17,208 nt of DNA, taken from assembly GCA_023144715.1 (NCBI GenBank), contig JAGLFC010000074.1, forward strand, positions 1 through 17,208, read 5' to 3'. Numbering within the stretch: position 1 is the first letter of the stretch; each line of letters starts with the position of its first letter. Origin of the DNA: Gammaproteobacteria bacterium (GTDB lineage: Bacteria; Pseudomonadota; Gammaproteobacteria; GRL18). This document shows positions 1 through 6,058 of the stretch, piece after piece. The notes under the pieces are model-generated. The model was not told the origin of the DNA, made no database searches, and saw only the letters and a program-made list of their open reading frames with translations. The position numbers and the translations under genes were made by a program.

Positions 1-2
1 GG

Positions 3-980
3 TGCGTAAGGTCAGTCAATAATATTGATAAAGTAACCCCTTATAAAGATGAACATTATTGGCAACTTTATGAATCCATAGAATCTTTTCTTTATGGTGA
101 ATTAAATATGGAACACACTAATGATGATGGTGTTTTTTGGGGAATCAGTAATTTTTATCAAATTTGGGAAGACATGTGTAATACTTATGCCTTTTCTAAA
201 TTTAATGTTCTTTATTCTGATACCAATATAGTATTTAAAGGGGAGAGAATTTCTAATAATCGTTCTGGTAATCATAAAATATATAAAAAATCATATTTTG
301 AGGATCCATTTTTTATACAATTCAGAGAAAAAAAGAGATTAATGCGCCCAGATTTAATTCATTTAGTAGGAAGTTCAATTACAGGTGAAACTTTTAAATC
401 TTTCATTGATATAATACCAATAAAAGATAGTAATAATCAAATAGATTTTCGTGTTCACTTTATAGATAATAAATCAAATAAAAAGCTATCTAAATATTTT
501 AAAAGGCTCTATAAGGCATTTATAAGTAATTTAAAACAATCCTTAAATTCAGGAAAGAGAACATCTCATCGCATTCATGGTGCATCATTTAGGAATAATG
601 TATTTAAAAACTATCCAAAAGATGAACTAACTAAACAAAAAAATTATCTGATAGACCGTACCTGTGATAAGAATAGTTATATTATACTTGATTGGAAATA
701 TATGGATAATGATAGTTTTCAATATAAAAATAAAAAAATTGATATAGATATTTCAAAGCAGATTTGTTATGAATTTTGTTTAAAAAATTCAAAAGACAAT
801 GATAATTATAGTATAGAAAGTCAATTTATCTTCCCATATTATTATGATGATTTAGAATTAGATATTGGTGATTTTATGAATGAAAAAAAACTATATCATC
901 GTATTAATGAAAATAACATTAAAGTTTTTAAAGCGAACTTTAATAAAATACAAGATATTTACTTAAAAAATGATACTTGA
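3..980 (+). CDS. Probable LlaJI/McrC-like PD-(D/E)xK restriction endonuclease, C-terminal part (5' partial)
   Basis: The frame stays open from the left edge with no stop before the first ATG at 108, so the gene begins outside the window and 108 is probably an internal methionine. Numbered from that Met, a segment WGISNFYQIWEDMC (11-24) resembles the 'WE' signature of the LlaJI/McrC-type nuclease subunit. It is followed by RPDLI (80-84), LDWKY (194-198) and a Q-x3-Y helix (Gln218, Tyr221... in ISKQICYEFCL). That order, PD then DxK then a Gln/Tyr helix, is the layout of a PD-(D/E)xK active site. Asp82, Asp195 and Lys197 are the likely metal-binding and catalytic residues. In known LlaJI and McrBC systems this subunit cuts DNA together with an AAA+ GTPase (McrB/R1), usually encoded just upstream, here beyond the edge. 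The gene is more AT-rich than its chromosomal neighbours, which fits a transferred defence cassette. The nuclease fold is fairly clear; the exact family is inferred from memory of motifs. Confidence 0.6.
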   Translation, partial: CVRSVNNIDKVTPYKDEHYWQLYESIESFLYGELNMEHTNDDGVFWGISNFYQIWEDMCNTYAFSKFNVLYSDTNIVFKGERISNNRSGNHKIYKKSYFEDPFFIQFREKKRLMRPDLIHLVGSSITGETFKSFIDIIPIKDSNNQIDFRVHFIDNKSNKKLSKYFKRLYKAFISNLKQSLNSGKRTSHRIHGASFRNNVFKNYPKDELTKQKNYLIDRTCDKNSYIILDWKYMDNDSFQYKNKKIDIDISKQICYEFCLKNSKDNDNYSIESQFIFPYYYDDLELDIGDFMNEKKLYHRINENNIKVFKANFNKIQDIYLKNDT

Positions 981-1410
981 GAAAAAAAATATAAAAAGCA
1001 ATTTTGTTGCTTATTTAAGTATAAAAAATAACAAAAAAGTGAATGAAAAATTTATTCTTCCATTAGTGAATAATTTTTTTAAACATAAGAAAATTAATAA
1101 TTTTAAAGAAATTTCTGAAAATTATGAAATTTCAGATGAAGATTTTAAATATAAAAATTTTGATGATTTTTTTTCTTATTTTTATGAAAATATAATGGAA
1201 GATATTAGTAAAAATAATAATGAAATAGAAATAACGGTTAAATACTGCATTACTCTGGATAAACAAAATTGTTTAAAAAAATGTAATAGTACAGGTATTT
1301 TTTATGATGAAATATTACTCTATAATCAACCTGTTTTTTATTTTATTTATATAGATATTAATGATGTATTTTCTTTTTTAAGACAACAAAATACACTTGA
1401 TAAAATATAG
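970..1410 (+). CDS. Unknown 146-aa protein overlapping the restriction gene
   Basis: I do not recognise this protein. Its ATG lies inside the end of the upstream nuclease gene, with an 11-nt overlap (ATGATACTTGA), which suggests translational coupling and a shared function. The product is rich in Lys, Asn, Ile and Phe, with no signal peptide, no membrane segment and no obvious catalytic motif. Predicted content looks like mixed helix and strand: a Lys/Asn-rich N-terminus, an acidic aromatic stretch with two FDDFF-like turns around residues 60-75, a short Cys pair near 100-105 (NCLKKC), and a hydrophobic beta-like patch near the C-terminus (PVFYFIYIDI). Base composition is as AT-rich as the upstream gene and unlike the min genes. 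It may be an accessory or regulatory subunit of the restriction system, but that is inferred from position only. Confidence 0.6.
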   Translation: MILEKKNIKSNFVAYLSIKNNKKVNEKFILPLVNNFFKHKKINNFKEISENYEISDEDFKYKNFDDFFSYFYENIMEDISKNNNEIEITVKYCITLDKQNCLKKCNSTGIFYDEILLYNQPVFYFIYIDINDVFSFLRQQNTLDKI

Positions 1411-1509
1411 TAATATTATACGCTAAATTATTGGTAAGTATTTTAGTCCAACTTTTAGTAGCAAAACCATTTTATTTATATGGTTAATTTTAGTAGGTGG
1501 TGGCTGAGT

Positions 1510-1587
1510 AACTATCAGAGTATCAATTACTATTTATTTAATACCTAAATTTAAACTAATGTTACGTACTTACTATAAACTATCAGA
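1510..1587. repeat. 10-bp direct repeat in the spacer between the restriction genes and minE
   Basis: The decamer AACTATCAGA occurs at 1510-1519 and again at 1578-1587, same orientation, 68 bases between starts. It lies in the 213-nt gene-free spacer separating the AT-rich accessory genes from minCDE. It could mark the edge of an insertion or a protein-binding site, or be chance in AT-rich DNA. No integrase or tRNA end is visible to support an attachment site. Confidence 0.35.
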
Positions 1588-1602
1588 TGCTACATAACAT
1601 TA
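1557..1602. repeat. Imperfect inverted repeat downstream of minE
   Basis: TAATGTTACGTA (1557-1568) is the reverse complement of TACATAACATTA (1591-1602) with one mismatch (11 of 12), separated by a 22-base loop. It sits about 20 bases beyond the minE stop, where a terminator for the minus-strand min operon would be expected. The loop is long and no clear U-run follows on either strand, so a classic intrinsic terminator is not well supported. A weak or factor-assisted terminator or a binding site are alternatives. Confidence 0.35.
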
Positions 1603-1623
1603 ATTAACTTATCACTTTAAAAA

Positions 1624-1902
1624 CTATTTAGCTAATCGCTTCTCTTCTGGAAGTGCAACATTAAGCTCTAAAATTGGGCAATTATCATCACTTGTATCAA
1701 GCTGTACATTCATTTGTGTGGGATCAATATCAATATATTTACTGATAACTTTTAGAATATCTTCTTTAAGTTGAGGCAAATAATCAATATTTGAAAGACT
1801 ATTACCACTTCTTTGATGAGCAACAATAATTTGTAAACGATCTTTAGCAAGAGTTGCAGTCGTTTTTTTCTTTTTCTTACAAAAATAATCCAATATAGAC
1901 AT
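1624..1902 (-). CDS. minE: Cell division topological specificity factor MinE
   Basis: MinE stimulates the MinD ATPase and drives pole-to-pole Min oscillation, so that the MinCD inhibitor is lowest at midcell. The 92-aa length is close to the usual 85-95. The N-terminus MSILDYF followed by a Lys run (9-13) matches the membrane-targeting segment. Residues 19-29 (AKDRLQIIVAH) match the conserved MinD-interacting helix/strand switch region. YLPQLKEDIL (41-50), KYIDID (55-60) and the final ILELNVALP match the dimeric topological-specificity domain. It is the last gene of minC-minD-minE. The minD stop is only two bases upstream, and a GGAG ribosome-binding site lies within the minD 3' end, so the two are probably translationally linked. 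Nothing is unusual apart from a short SGNSLSN insertion near residue 35. Identification is secure. Confidence 0.97.
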   Translation of the reverse strand: MSILDYFCKKKKKTTATLAKDRLQIIVAHQRSGNSLSNIDYLPQLKEDILKVISKYIDIDPTQMNVQLDTSDDNCPILELNVALPEEKRLAK

Positions 1903-1904
1903 GG

Positions 1905-2714
1905 CTATGCTCCAAATACACGGGAGAAAAAGCCCTTTTTCTCAGGTGTTAAAAAACGATGTTCTACATCATTACCTAAAAAACGTTCAACAATATCATC
2001 ATAAGCTTGACCTGCAACACTTTCTTCATCAAGAATAACAGGAAGACCTGTATTAGAAGCCTGTAATACGGATTCAGATTCAGGCACAATGCCTAATAAT
2101 GGAATGCCTAAAATTTCAAGAATATCATCGACACTGAGCATTTCTCCTTCAGCAACACGATCAGGGGAATAACGAGTAATAATAAGATGCGGTCTAACAG
2201 GAAAACGGTCTTCAATAGCACGCTTTGTTTTACTGTCTAAAATACCTAAAATCCGATCAGAGTCTCTGACAGAGGATACTTCAGGATTACTCACAATTAA
2301 AGCCTCATCCGCAAAATATAATGCCATTAAAGCCCCTGATTCAATACCTGCTGGCGAATCACAAATAATATAATCAAAGGTTTTAGAAAGTTCCTGAATA
2401 ATTTTACCGACACCTTTGAGAGTCAATGCCTCTTTATCCCTTGTTTGTGAGGCAGGTAAAATACATAAATTTTCAACACGTTTATCTTTAATTAATGCTT
2501 GATTTAATTTTGATTCACCATTAATGACATTGATAAAATCAAAAACGACACGGCGTTCGCAACCCATAATGAGATCAAGATTTCTAAGACCAATATCAAA
2601 ATCTATAATGACGGTTTTATGTCCTTTTTGTGCAAGACCTGTACCAAATGCTGCACTGGTCGTTGTTTTACCAACACCGCCTTTTCCTGAGGTCACTACA
2701 ATAACTTTTGCCAT
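1905..2714 (-). CDS. minD: Septum site-determining ATPase MinD
   Basis: MinD is a membrane-associated P-loop ATPase of the ParA/Mrp family. It recruits MinC to the membrane and is released by MinE. The deviant Walker A motif KGGVGKTT is at residues 11-18, including the signature Lys11. DFDIGLRNLD (38-47) is the switch I region, and IICDSPAGIE (about 116-125) is the Walker B/switch II region. The C-terminal KKGFFSRVFGA is the amphipathic membrane-targeting helix. The 269-aa length is typical (E. coli about 270). It lies between minC (33-nt gap) and minE (2-nt gap), a standard operon. An AGGAA ribosome-binding site precedes the ATG in the minC-minD gap. Secure. Confidence 0.98.
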   Translation of the reverse strand: MAKVIVVTSGKGGVGKTTTSAAFGTGLAQKGHKTVIIDFDIGLRNLDLIMGCERRVVFDFINVINGESKLNQALIKDKRVENLCILPASQTRDKEALTLKGVGKIIQELSKTFDYIICDSPAGIESGALMALYFADEALIVSNPEVSSVRDSDRILGILDSKTKRAIEDRFPVRPHLIITRYSPDRVAEGEMLSVDDILEILGIPLLGIVPESESVLQASNTGLPVILDEESVAGQAYDDIVERFLGNDVEHRFLTPEKKGFFSRVFGA

Positions 2715-2747
2715 CGTTTTACATATTCCTATAAGTTTAAAGTAACG

Positions 2748-3539
2748 CTAAATGGATTCTATTTGTAACTTGTCGTCTTTGAGATAAATGTGTACCGACA
2801 TGCCTATTTTATTGACGGGGATATCATCACTCAATAAATAAACACCCGCAATTGAATATAATTCAGCTTGTAAAGAATGACAAAAAATACTTGCGGATTG
2901 ATCGCCATGAATGCCTGCTAAAGCTCTGCCTCTTAGTGTGCCATAAATATGAATATTACCAGAAGCGAGTATTTCTGCTCCAGTACTAATTGATCCAATG
3001 ACGACTAAATCACCCTTTGTGGCATATATTTGTTGCCCTGAACGAACCGTTTGTTTCACTATTTTTGTAGGTTCTTGAGTGAGAGTCGTATTTTGTTGGG
3101 TTTCATTTTCTTGGGATTGACGCTGTTCAATATGACTTTCTTGCTCAATAGTAGTATCAACACTTTCTGGTGGAGATATTATGTCTTCTTCTGCTTCTTC
3201 TGCTTTTATTTCAGATGTTTTTTTAGAATTAGATTCTGCTAAAATAGCCATTCCAGCTTTTTCTAACAGACTATGCTGTGATTTTTCAGCCCCTTTTACA
3301 CCAATAGGAATGATAGATAAGGATAATAATAATTTTTTTAATCCGACAAAATTTAAGTCCTGTGTATCCCCTTTAAATTCATGTAGATCAATAACAAAAG
3401 GGGTATAATTAAAAAAGCCTGGTGCCGTTTTTATGCGTTCTTTTAATTGCTTTTCTAATAAAGACAGATCATTTTCAAAAAGTTGTAAAACACTTAATGT
3501 AAATAAGCTTCCTTTTAACTCAAAACAGGGTTTATCCAT
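2748..3539 (-). CDS. minC: Septum site-determining protein MinC
   Basis: MinC inhibits FtsZ polymerisation away from midcell when recruited by MinD. The N-terminal domain (about 3-103) carries the FELKGS start and a PFVIDLHEF strand (47-55) typical of MinC_N. The C-terminal beta-helix domain (about 160-263) has RSGQQIYA (166-173), GDLVVIGSISTGAEILA, IYGTLRGRALAGI (198-210), IFCHSLQAELYSIAG (218-232), the region that binds MinD and FtsZ. Between them lies a long Glu/Gln/Thr-rich linker (about 104-158) with several acidic clusters, which makes the protein longer (263 aa) than E. coli MinC (231). It is first in the min operon, with a likely promoter just upstream. Family assignment is secure; the linker is the only unusual part. 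Confidence 0.96.
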   Translation of the reverse strand: MDKPCFELKGSLFTLSVLQLFENDLSLLEKQLKERIKTAPGFFNYTPFVIDLHEFKGDTQDLNFVGLKKLLLSLSIIPIGVKGAEKSQHSLLEKAGMAILAESNSKKTSEIKAEEAEEDIISPPESVDTTIEQESHIEQRQSQENETQQNTTLTQEPTKIVKQTVRSGQQIYATKGDLVVIGSISTGAEILASGNIHIYGTLRGRALAGIHGDQSASIFCHSLQAELYSIAGVYLLSDDIPVNKIGMSVHIYLKDDKLQIESI

Positions 3540-3607
3540 AGCATTTTTATCTCATATTCTTATGTCAATAATACAGCTTGTTATTGGGGTAATTTTTAAT
3601 ATTCGCT

Positions 3608-3638
3608 AGTATAACAAAAAAAATTATTTAATTTGCAA
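3608..3638 (-). promoter_or_regulatory. Putative minC operon promoter (extended -10)
   Basis: On the minus strand the sequence reads TGTTATACT, an extended -10 element (TGn plus TATACT, with the hexamer at 3608-3613). A possible -35 TTGCAA lies at 3633-3638, with a 19-nt spacer. The spacing is longer than ideal, but the TGn element can compensate. Transcription would start near 3601, leaving a leader of about 60 nt before minC. Confidence 0.45.
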
Positions 3639-3705
3639 CTTTTATTTATCAATTTGTTTTAATATCCCACTTTAATGAGCAAATGGGGTTATATAGGGTC
3701 ATTTA

Positions 3706-3714
3706 TGCTAAAAT
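3706..3714 (+). promoter_or_regulatory. Possible extended -10 element for the membrane-protein gene
   Basis: TGCTAAAAT (TGn plus TAAAAT, five of six to consensus) lies 39 bases before the start codon at 3754, in the divergent spacer shared with minC. No convincing -35 box is seen at 16-18 bases, so this is tentative. Confidence 0.3.
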
Positions 3715-3753
3715 TTATCTTAATTTAACTCAGTATGGAAAAAAATATTCATT

Positions 3754-4431
3754 ATGCTAAAAAAAATATCTTTAATTGAAAAATTCGCTTTAGCTTATGT
3801 CATTATATTTACTCTGATAGGCTTTATATGGAGTTATATTGATCATGATTCTTTTAAACTTTATTATGTTATGGAAGATGGTTTTACTGAATGGTCTACC
3901 GTTTTTGTGTTAATTATCGGTATTTTTGTGTGCTTTCGTCGAGTCTGGTTACTTAAAAATCAGCGTGCATTGTTATTTTTATTCATGACATCATTATTGG
4001 GGCTATTTTTCTTTTTTGGTGCAGGTGAAGAAATTTCTTGGGGACAGAGACTCTTTAATATTGAAAGTTCAGAATTTTTTCATCAAAACAACGCTCAAGG
4101 AGAAACGAACTTACATAATTTAGTGGTTAATGACACTAAATTAAATAAGCTAATATTTGGGCGTGGGTTAGGTATTTTATTATTTCTGTATTTAGTAGTT
4201 TTAATTCCATTATATAGACGTAAAGACGGTGTAAAATTATGGGTGGATAAATTGGCCATTCCTATTGCACAAAATTATCAAATTGTGGCTTATATTGCCT
4301 TATTAATTGTTGTTCAAGTATTAATGGCTTCATCAAAAAAAGGAGAGATGCTGGAGTTTGCAGGATCGATTATTTTCTTGCTAAATGTGGCTTATCCCTA
4401 TAATAAAGAAAATTTTATGGCTAAAGGCTAA
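3754..4431 (+). CDS. Unknown multi-pass inner-membrane protein with GEEISWGQR motif
   Basis: I do not recognise a named family. The 225-aa protein has about five or six hydrophobic segments (roughly 10-27, 47-62, 72-90, 138-154, 177-191 and a weaker one at 202-214). Polar motifs lie between them: a VMEDGFTEW stretch (39-47), GEEISWGQRLF (91-101) directly after the third segment, and a QGETNLHN block (115-122). Clustered Glu, Trp, Gln, Arg, Asn and His next to a membrane face suggest a binding or catalytic site, but the function is unknown. The start at 3754 has a GGA about 14 bases upstream; an ATG at 3735 is in another frame and runs into a stop quickly. The gene is divergent from minC and is followed after about 100 nt by the DUF3581 gene, which has its own putative promoter. 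It is clearly a real gene given its regular hydrophobic pattern. Confidence 0.8.
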   Translation: MLKKISLIEKFALAYVIIFTLIGFIWSYIDHDSFKLYYVMEDGFTEWSTVFVLIIGIFVCFRRVWLLKNQRALLFLFMTSLLGLFFFFGAGEEISWGQRLFNIESSEFFHQNNAQGETNLHNLVVNDTKLNKLIFGRGLGILLFLYLVVLIPLYRRKDGVKLWVDKLAIPIAQNYQIVAYIALLIVVQVLMASSKKGEMLEFAGSIIFLLNVAYPYNKENFMAKG

Positions 4432-4485
4432 TTATTGATAAAATATATTACTGAGTGAATAATTATATTATAATAAACTGTAATA

Positions 4486-4516
4486 TTGATTAAATAGAAA
4501 ATATTTTTCTTATAAT
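4486..4516 (+). promoter_or_regulatory. Putative promoter for the DUF3581 gene
   Basis: A perfect TATAAT lies at 4511-4516, with TTGATT (four of six to the -35 consensus) at 4486-4491 and a 19-nt spacer. Transcription would begin near 4523. That would place the TTG at 4522 at or before the transcript start, and so favours the ATG at 4540 as the start codon. Confidence 0.4.
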
Positions 4517-4539
4517 AACCTTTGGCTTTGAATCAAACA

Positions 4540-5247
4540 ATGAATATAAACAATTATTTTAATTATAATGATGGCAGTATTCGTTTTACTCGTCATCAAG
4601 CAAGTACTTTTGCAAAAGGAGTGGCAGGTGATTTTAATGCCATTCACGATGAAGATGCCAAACGTTTTTGCGTCCCAGGTGATTTATTATTTTCTGTATT
4701 TCTGGTGCGATATGGTATTTATCAAGAAATGAAATTTGAATTTTCAGGAATGGTGATTGAAACAACAGAGCTTATCTTTCCTGATAACATTCCAAACCAT
4801 TTTAGTTTAAAGGGTCGTAATGATAAACATTACATGGATATTAGTACCTTAGGTAAAAAAACAGAGGATATAGAGTTTATTGCTGCGTTGTCAGAAAAGT
4901 ATGTACAATTTTCGAGTAAAACTTTTCCTGATATTTTAGTGCCTTTGATGAAACAAGAAAATGTCATGATTAATCCTGCTCGTCCATTAGTCATCTATAA
5001 AAGTATGGAAATTTATTTAGAAACTTTATCAGGAAGCCATATTGAACTAAAATTAAAAGAAGCCACATTAAAGAAAAATGCTAAAAAAGCAGAGGTAAGG
5101 TTAGAATTTACAATTCTTTCTGAAAATAAAGAAATTGGTCACGGTGCAAAAAATTTATTATTAGGTGGTTTACGTGAATATAATGCTGAACAATTGAATG
5201 AAGTGGTTGATTCTTATATACAACAAAAAACTAATTTTTCAATATAA
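4540..5247 (+). CDS. DUF3581-like (HotDog-type) conserved protein
   Basis: The 235-aa protein resembles the gammaproteobacterial DUF3581 family, whose function is not established. Near the N-terminus it has RFTRHQASTFAKGVAG (15-30), DFNAIHD (31-37) and KRFCVPGDLLF (41-51). The DFN-x-IH-D block followed by a PGD turn resembles the hydratase signature of MaoC-like HotDog folds, so a role with acyl thioesters is possible but only inferred. The frame is open from a TTG at 4522. I prefer the ATG at 4540, because the family typically begins with a short M-x-(L/I)-N-x-YF sequence and a likely promoter -10 box sits just upstream. No clear ribosome-binding site precedes either start. The YbfF-like gene follows after 7 nt, so the two are probably co-transcribed. 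Confidence 0.8.
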   Translation: MNINNYFNYNDGSIRFTRHQASTFAKGVAGDFNAIHDEDAKRFCVPGDLLFSVFLVRYGIYQEMKFEFSGMVIETTELIFPDNIPNHFSLKGRNDKHYMDISTLGKKTEDIEFIAALSEKYVQFSSKTFPDILVPLMKQENVMINPARPLVIYKSMEIYLETLSGSHIELKLKEATLKKNAKKAEVRLEFTILSENKEIGHGAKNLLLGGLREYNAEQLNEVVDSYIQQKTNFSI

Positions 5248-5254
5248 ATAGTGT

Positions 5255-6040
5255 ATGCTCTTATATGCAAAACACTACGGTGATATAGCTAAACCTCACA
5301 CGAGTAATGCCATAATCATTCTCCATGGTCTATTTGGAAATTACCGTAACTGGCAACCTATTGCTCGTTCTTTAGCAACACACTATCCTGTTTATTCTCT
5401 GGATTTGCGTAATCATGGTCAGTCAACACATGATGGCGTTATGGATTATCCAACGATGGCAGAAGATGTTCTGCGCTTTATTCAAGATAAAAAGCTCAAC
5501 TCAGTCACCATTATTGCTCATAGCATGGGTGGTAAAGTGGCAATGACTTTAGCCTTGGCTCACCCTCAGGTGGTCAATAAATTGGTCGTAGTAGATATTG
5601 CCCCCATTTCTTATCAACATGATTTTTCTGAGGTTTTGAATGCTTTTCAAGCAGTTCCTTTGAATAAAATTCAATCACGCCAAGAGGCTGATCGCTATTT
5701 ATCGACTATAATATCGGATAAAAATTTACGACAATTTTTATTACAAAATTTAAAACAACAAGATGGACAGTATTATTGGCGTTTAAATCTGGAAGCTATT
5801 CGTCAATCAATAGAAACCATTATTGCCTTTCCTAATACCAGCCATTATCCACCCTTTAAAAAAAGAGTACTGTTTATTGGGGGTGGGCAATCTGATTATT
5901 TAAGCAAAGAAAATCAACAAAAAGCTAAAATACTTTTTCCAAGAGCTTCTTTTTCAATCATAAAATCAGCAGGGCATTGGCTACACACAGAGCAAGCAGA
6001 ATTATTTAAAGTGCTGATACAGCCGTACCTTAAAAGTTGA
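5255..6040 (+). CDS. ybfF: Alpha/beta hydrolase, YbfF-like acyl-CoA/ester esterase
   Basis: A 261-aa alpha/beta hydrolase closest to YbfF, a small cytosolic esterase active on acyl-CoA and simple esters. Residues 20-30 (IIILHGLFGNY) form the oxyanion strand with HG. LDLRNHGQS (49-57) is typical of the family. The nucleophile elbow is AHSMGGK (88-94), with Ser90 as nucleophile. The catalytic His is His241 in SAGHWLH. The acid is either Asp114 in VVVDIAP or Asp214 in GGQSDYL; I cannot tell which from sequence alone. The gene is 7 nt after the DUF3581 gene, with no evident ribosome-binding site, so translation may depend on coupling. It converges on dxs with only 18 nt between stops and no visible terminator hairpin. 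Family is secure; the natural substrate is unknown. Confidence 0.88.
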   Translation: MLLYAKHYGDIAKPHTSNAIIILHGLFGNYRNWQPIARSLATHYPVYSLDLRNHGQSTHDGVMDYPTMAEDVLRFIQDKKLNSVTIIAHSMGGKVAMTLALAHPQVVNKLVVVDIAPISYQHDFSEVLNAFQAVPLNKIQSRQEADRYLSTIISDKNLRQFLLQNLKQQDGQYYWRLNLEAIRQSIETIIAFPNTSHYPPFKKRVLFIGGGQSDYLSKENQQKAKILFPRASFSIIKSAGHWLHTEQAELFKVLIQPYLKS

Positions 6041-6058
6041 TTACAAAAAAATAGCCGA

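Noticed and set aside
1465..1485. Small hairpin AACCAT/ATGGTT after the unknown gene as a terminator
   Set aside because: A six-base AT-rich stem with a 9-base loop and no firm U-run is too weak to call.
2524..3408. Plus-strand frames of 63-75 codons opposite minD and minC
   Set aside because: They lie fully antisense to clear min genes and encode low-complexity or Cys/Phe-rich peptides without family features.
3754..4431. CPBP/ABI-type (CAAX-like) membrane protease, because of the EE...R motif
   Set aside because: The family motif is EExxxR; here five residues separate EE from Arg, and the later FxxxH and HxxxN/D motifs are not seen in the right places.
4498..4507. AAAATATTTT palindrome as an operator for the DUF3581 gene
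   Set aside because: Short A/T palindromes are frequent by chance here, and this one falls inside the putative promoter spacer without further support.
6041..6058. Bidirectional terminator between the YbfF-like gene and dxs
   Set aside because: The 18-nt gap holds an A-run but no inverted repeat.
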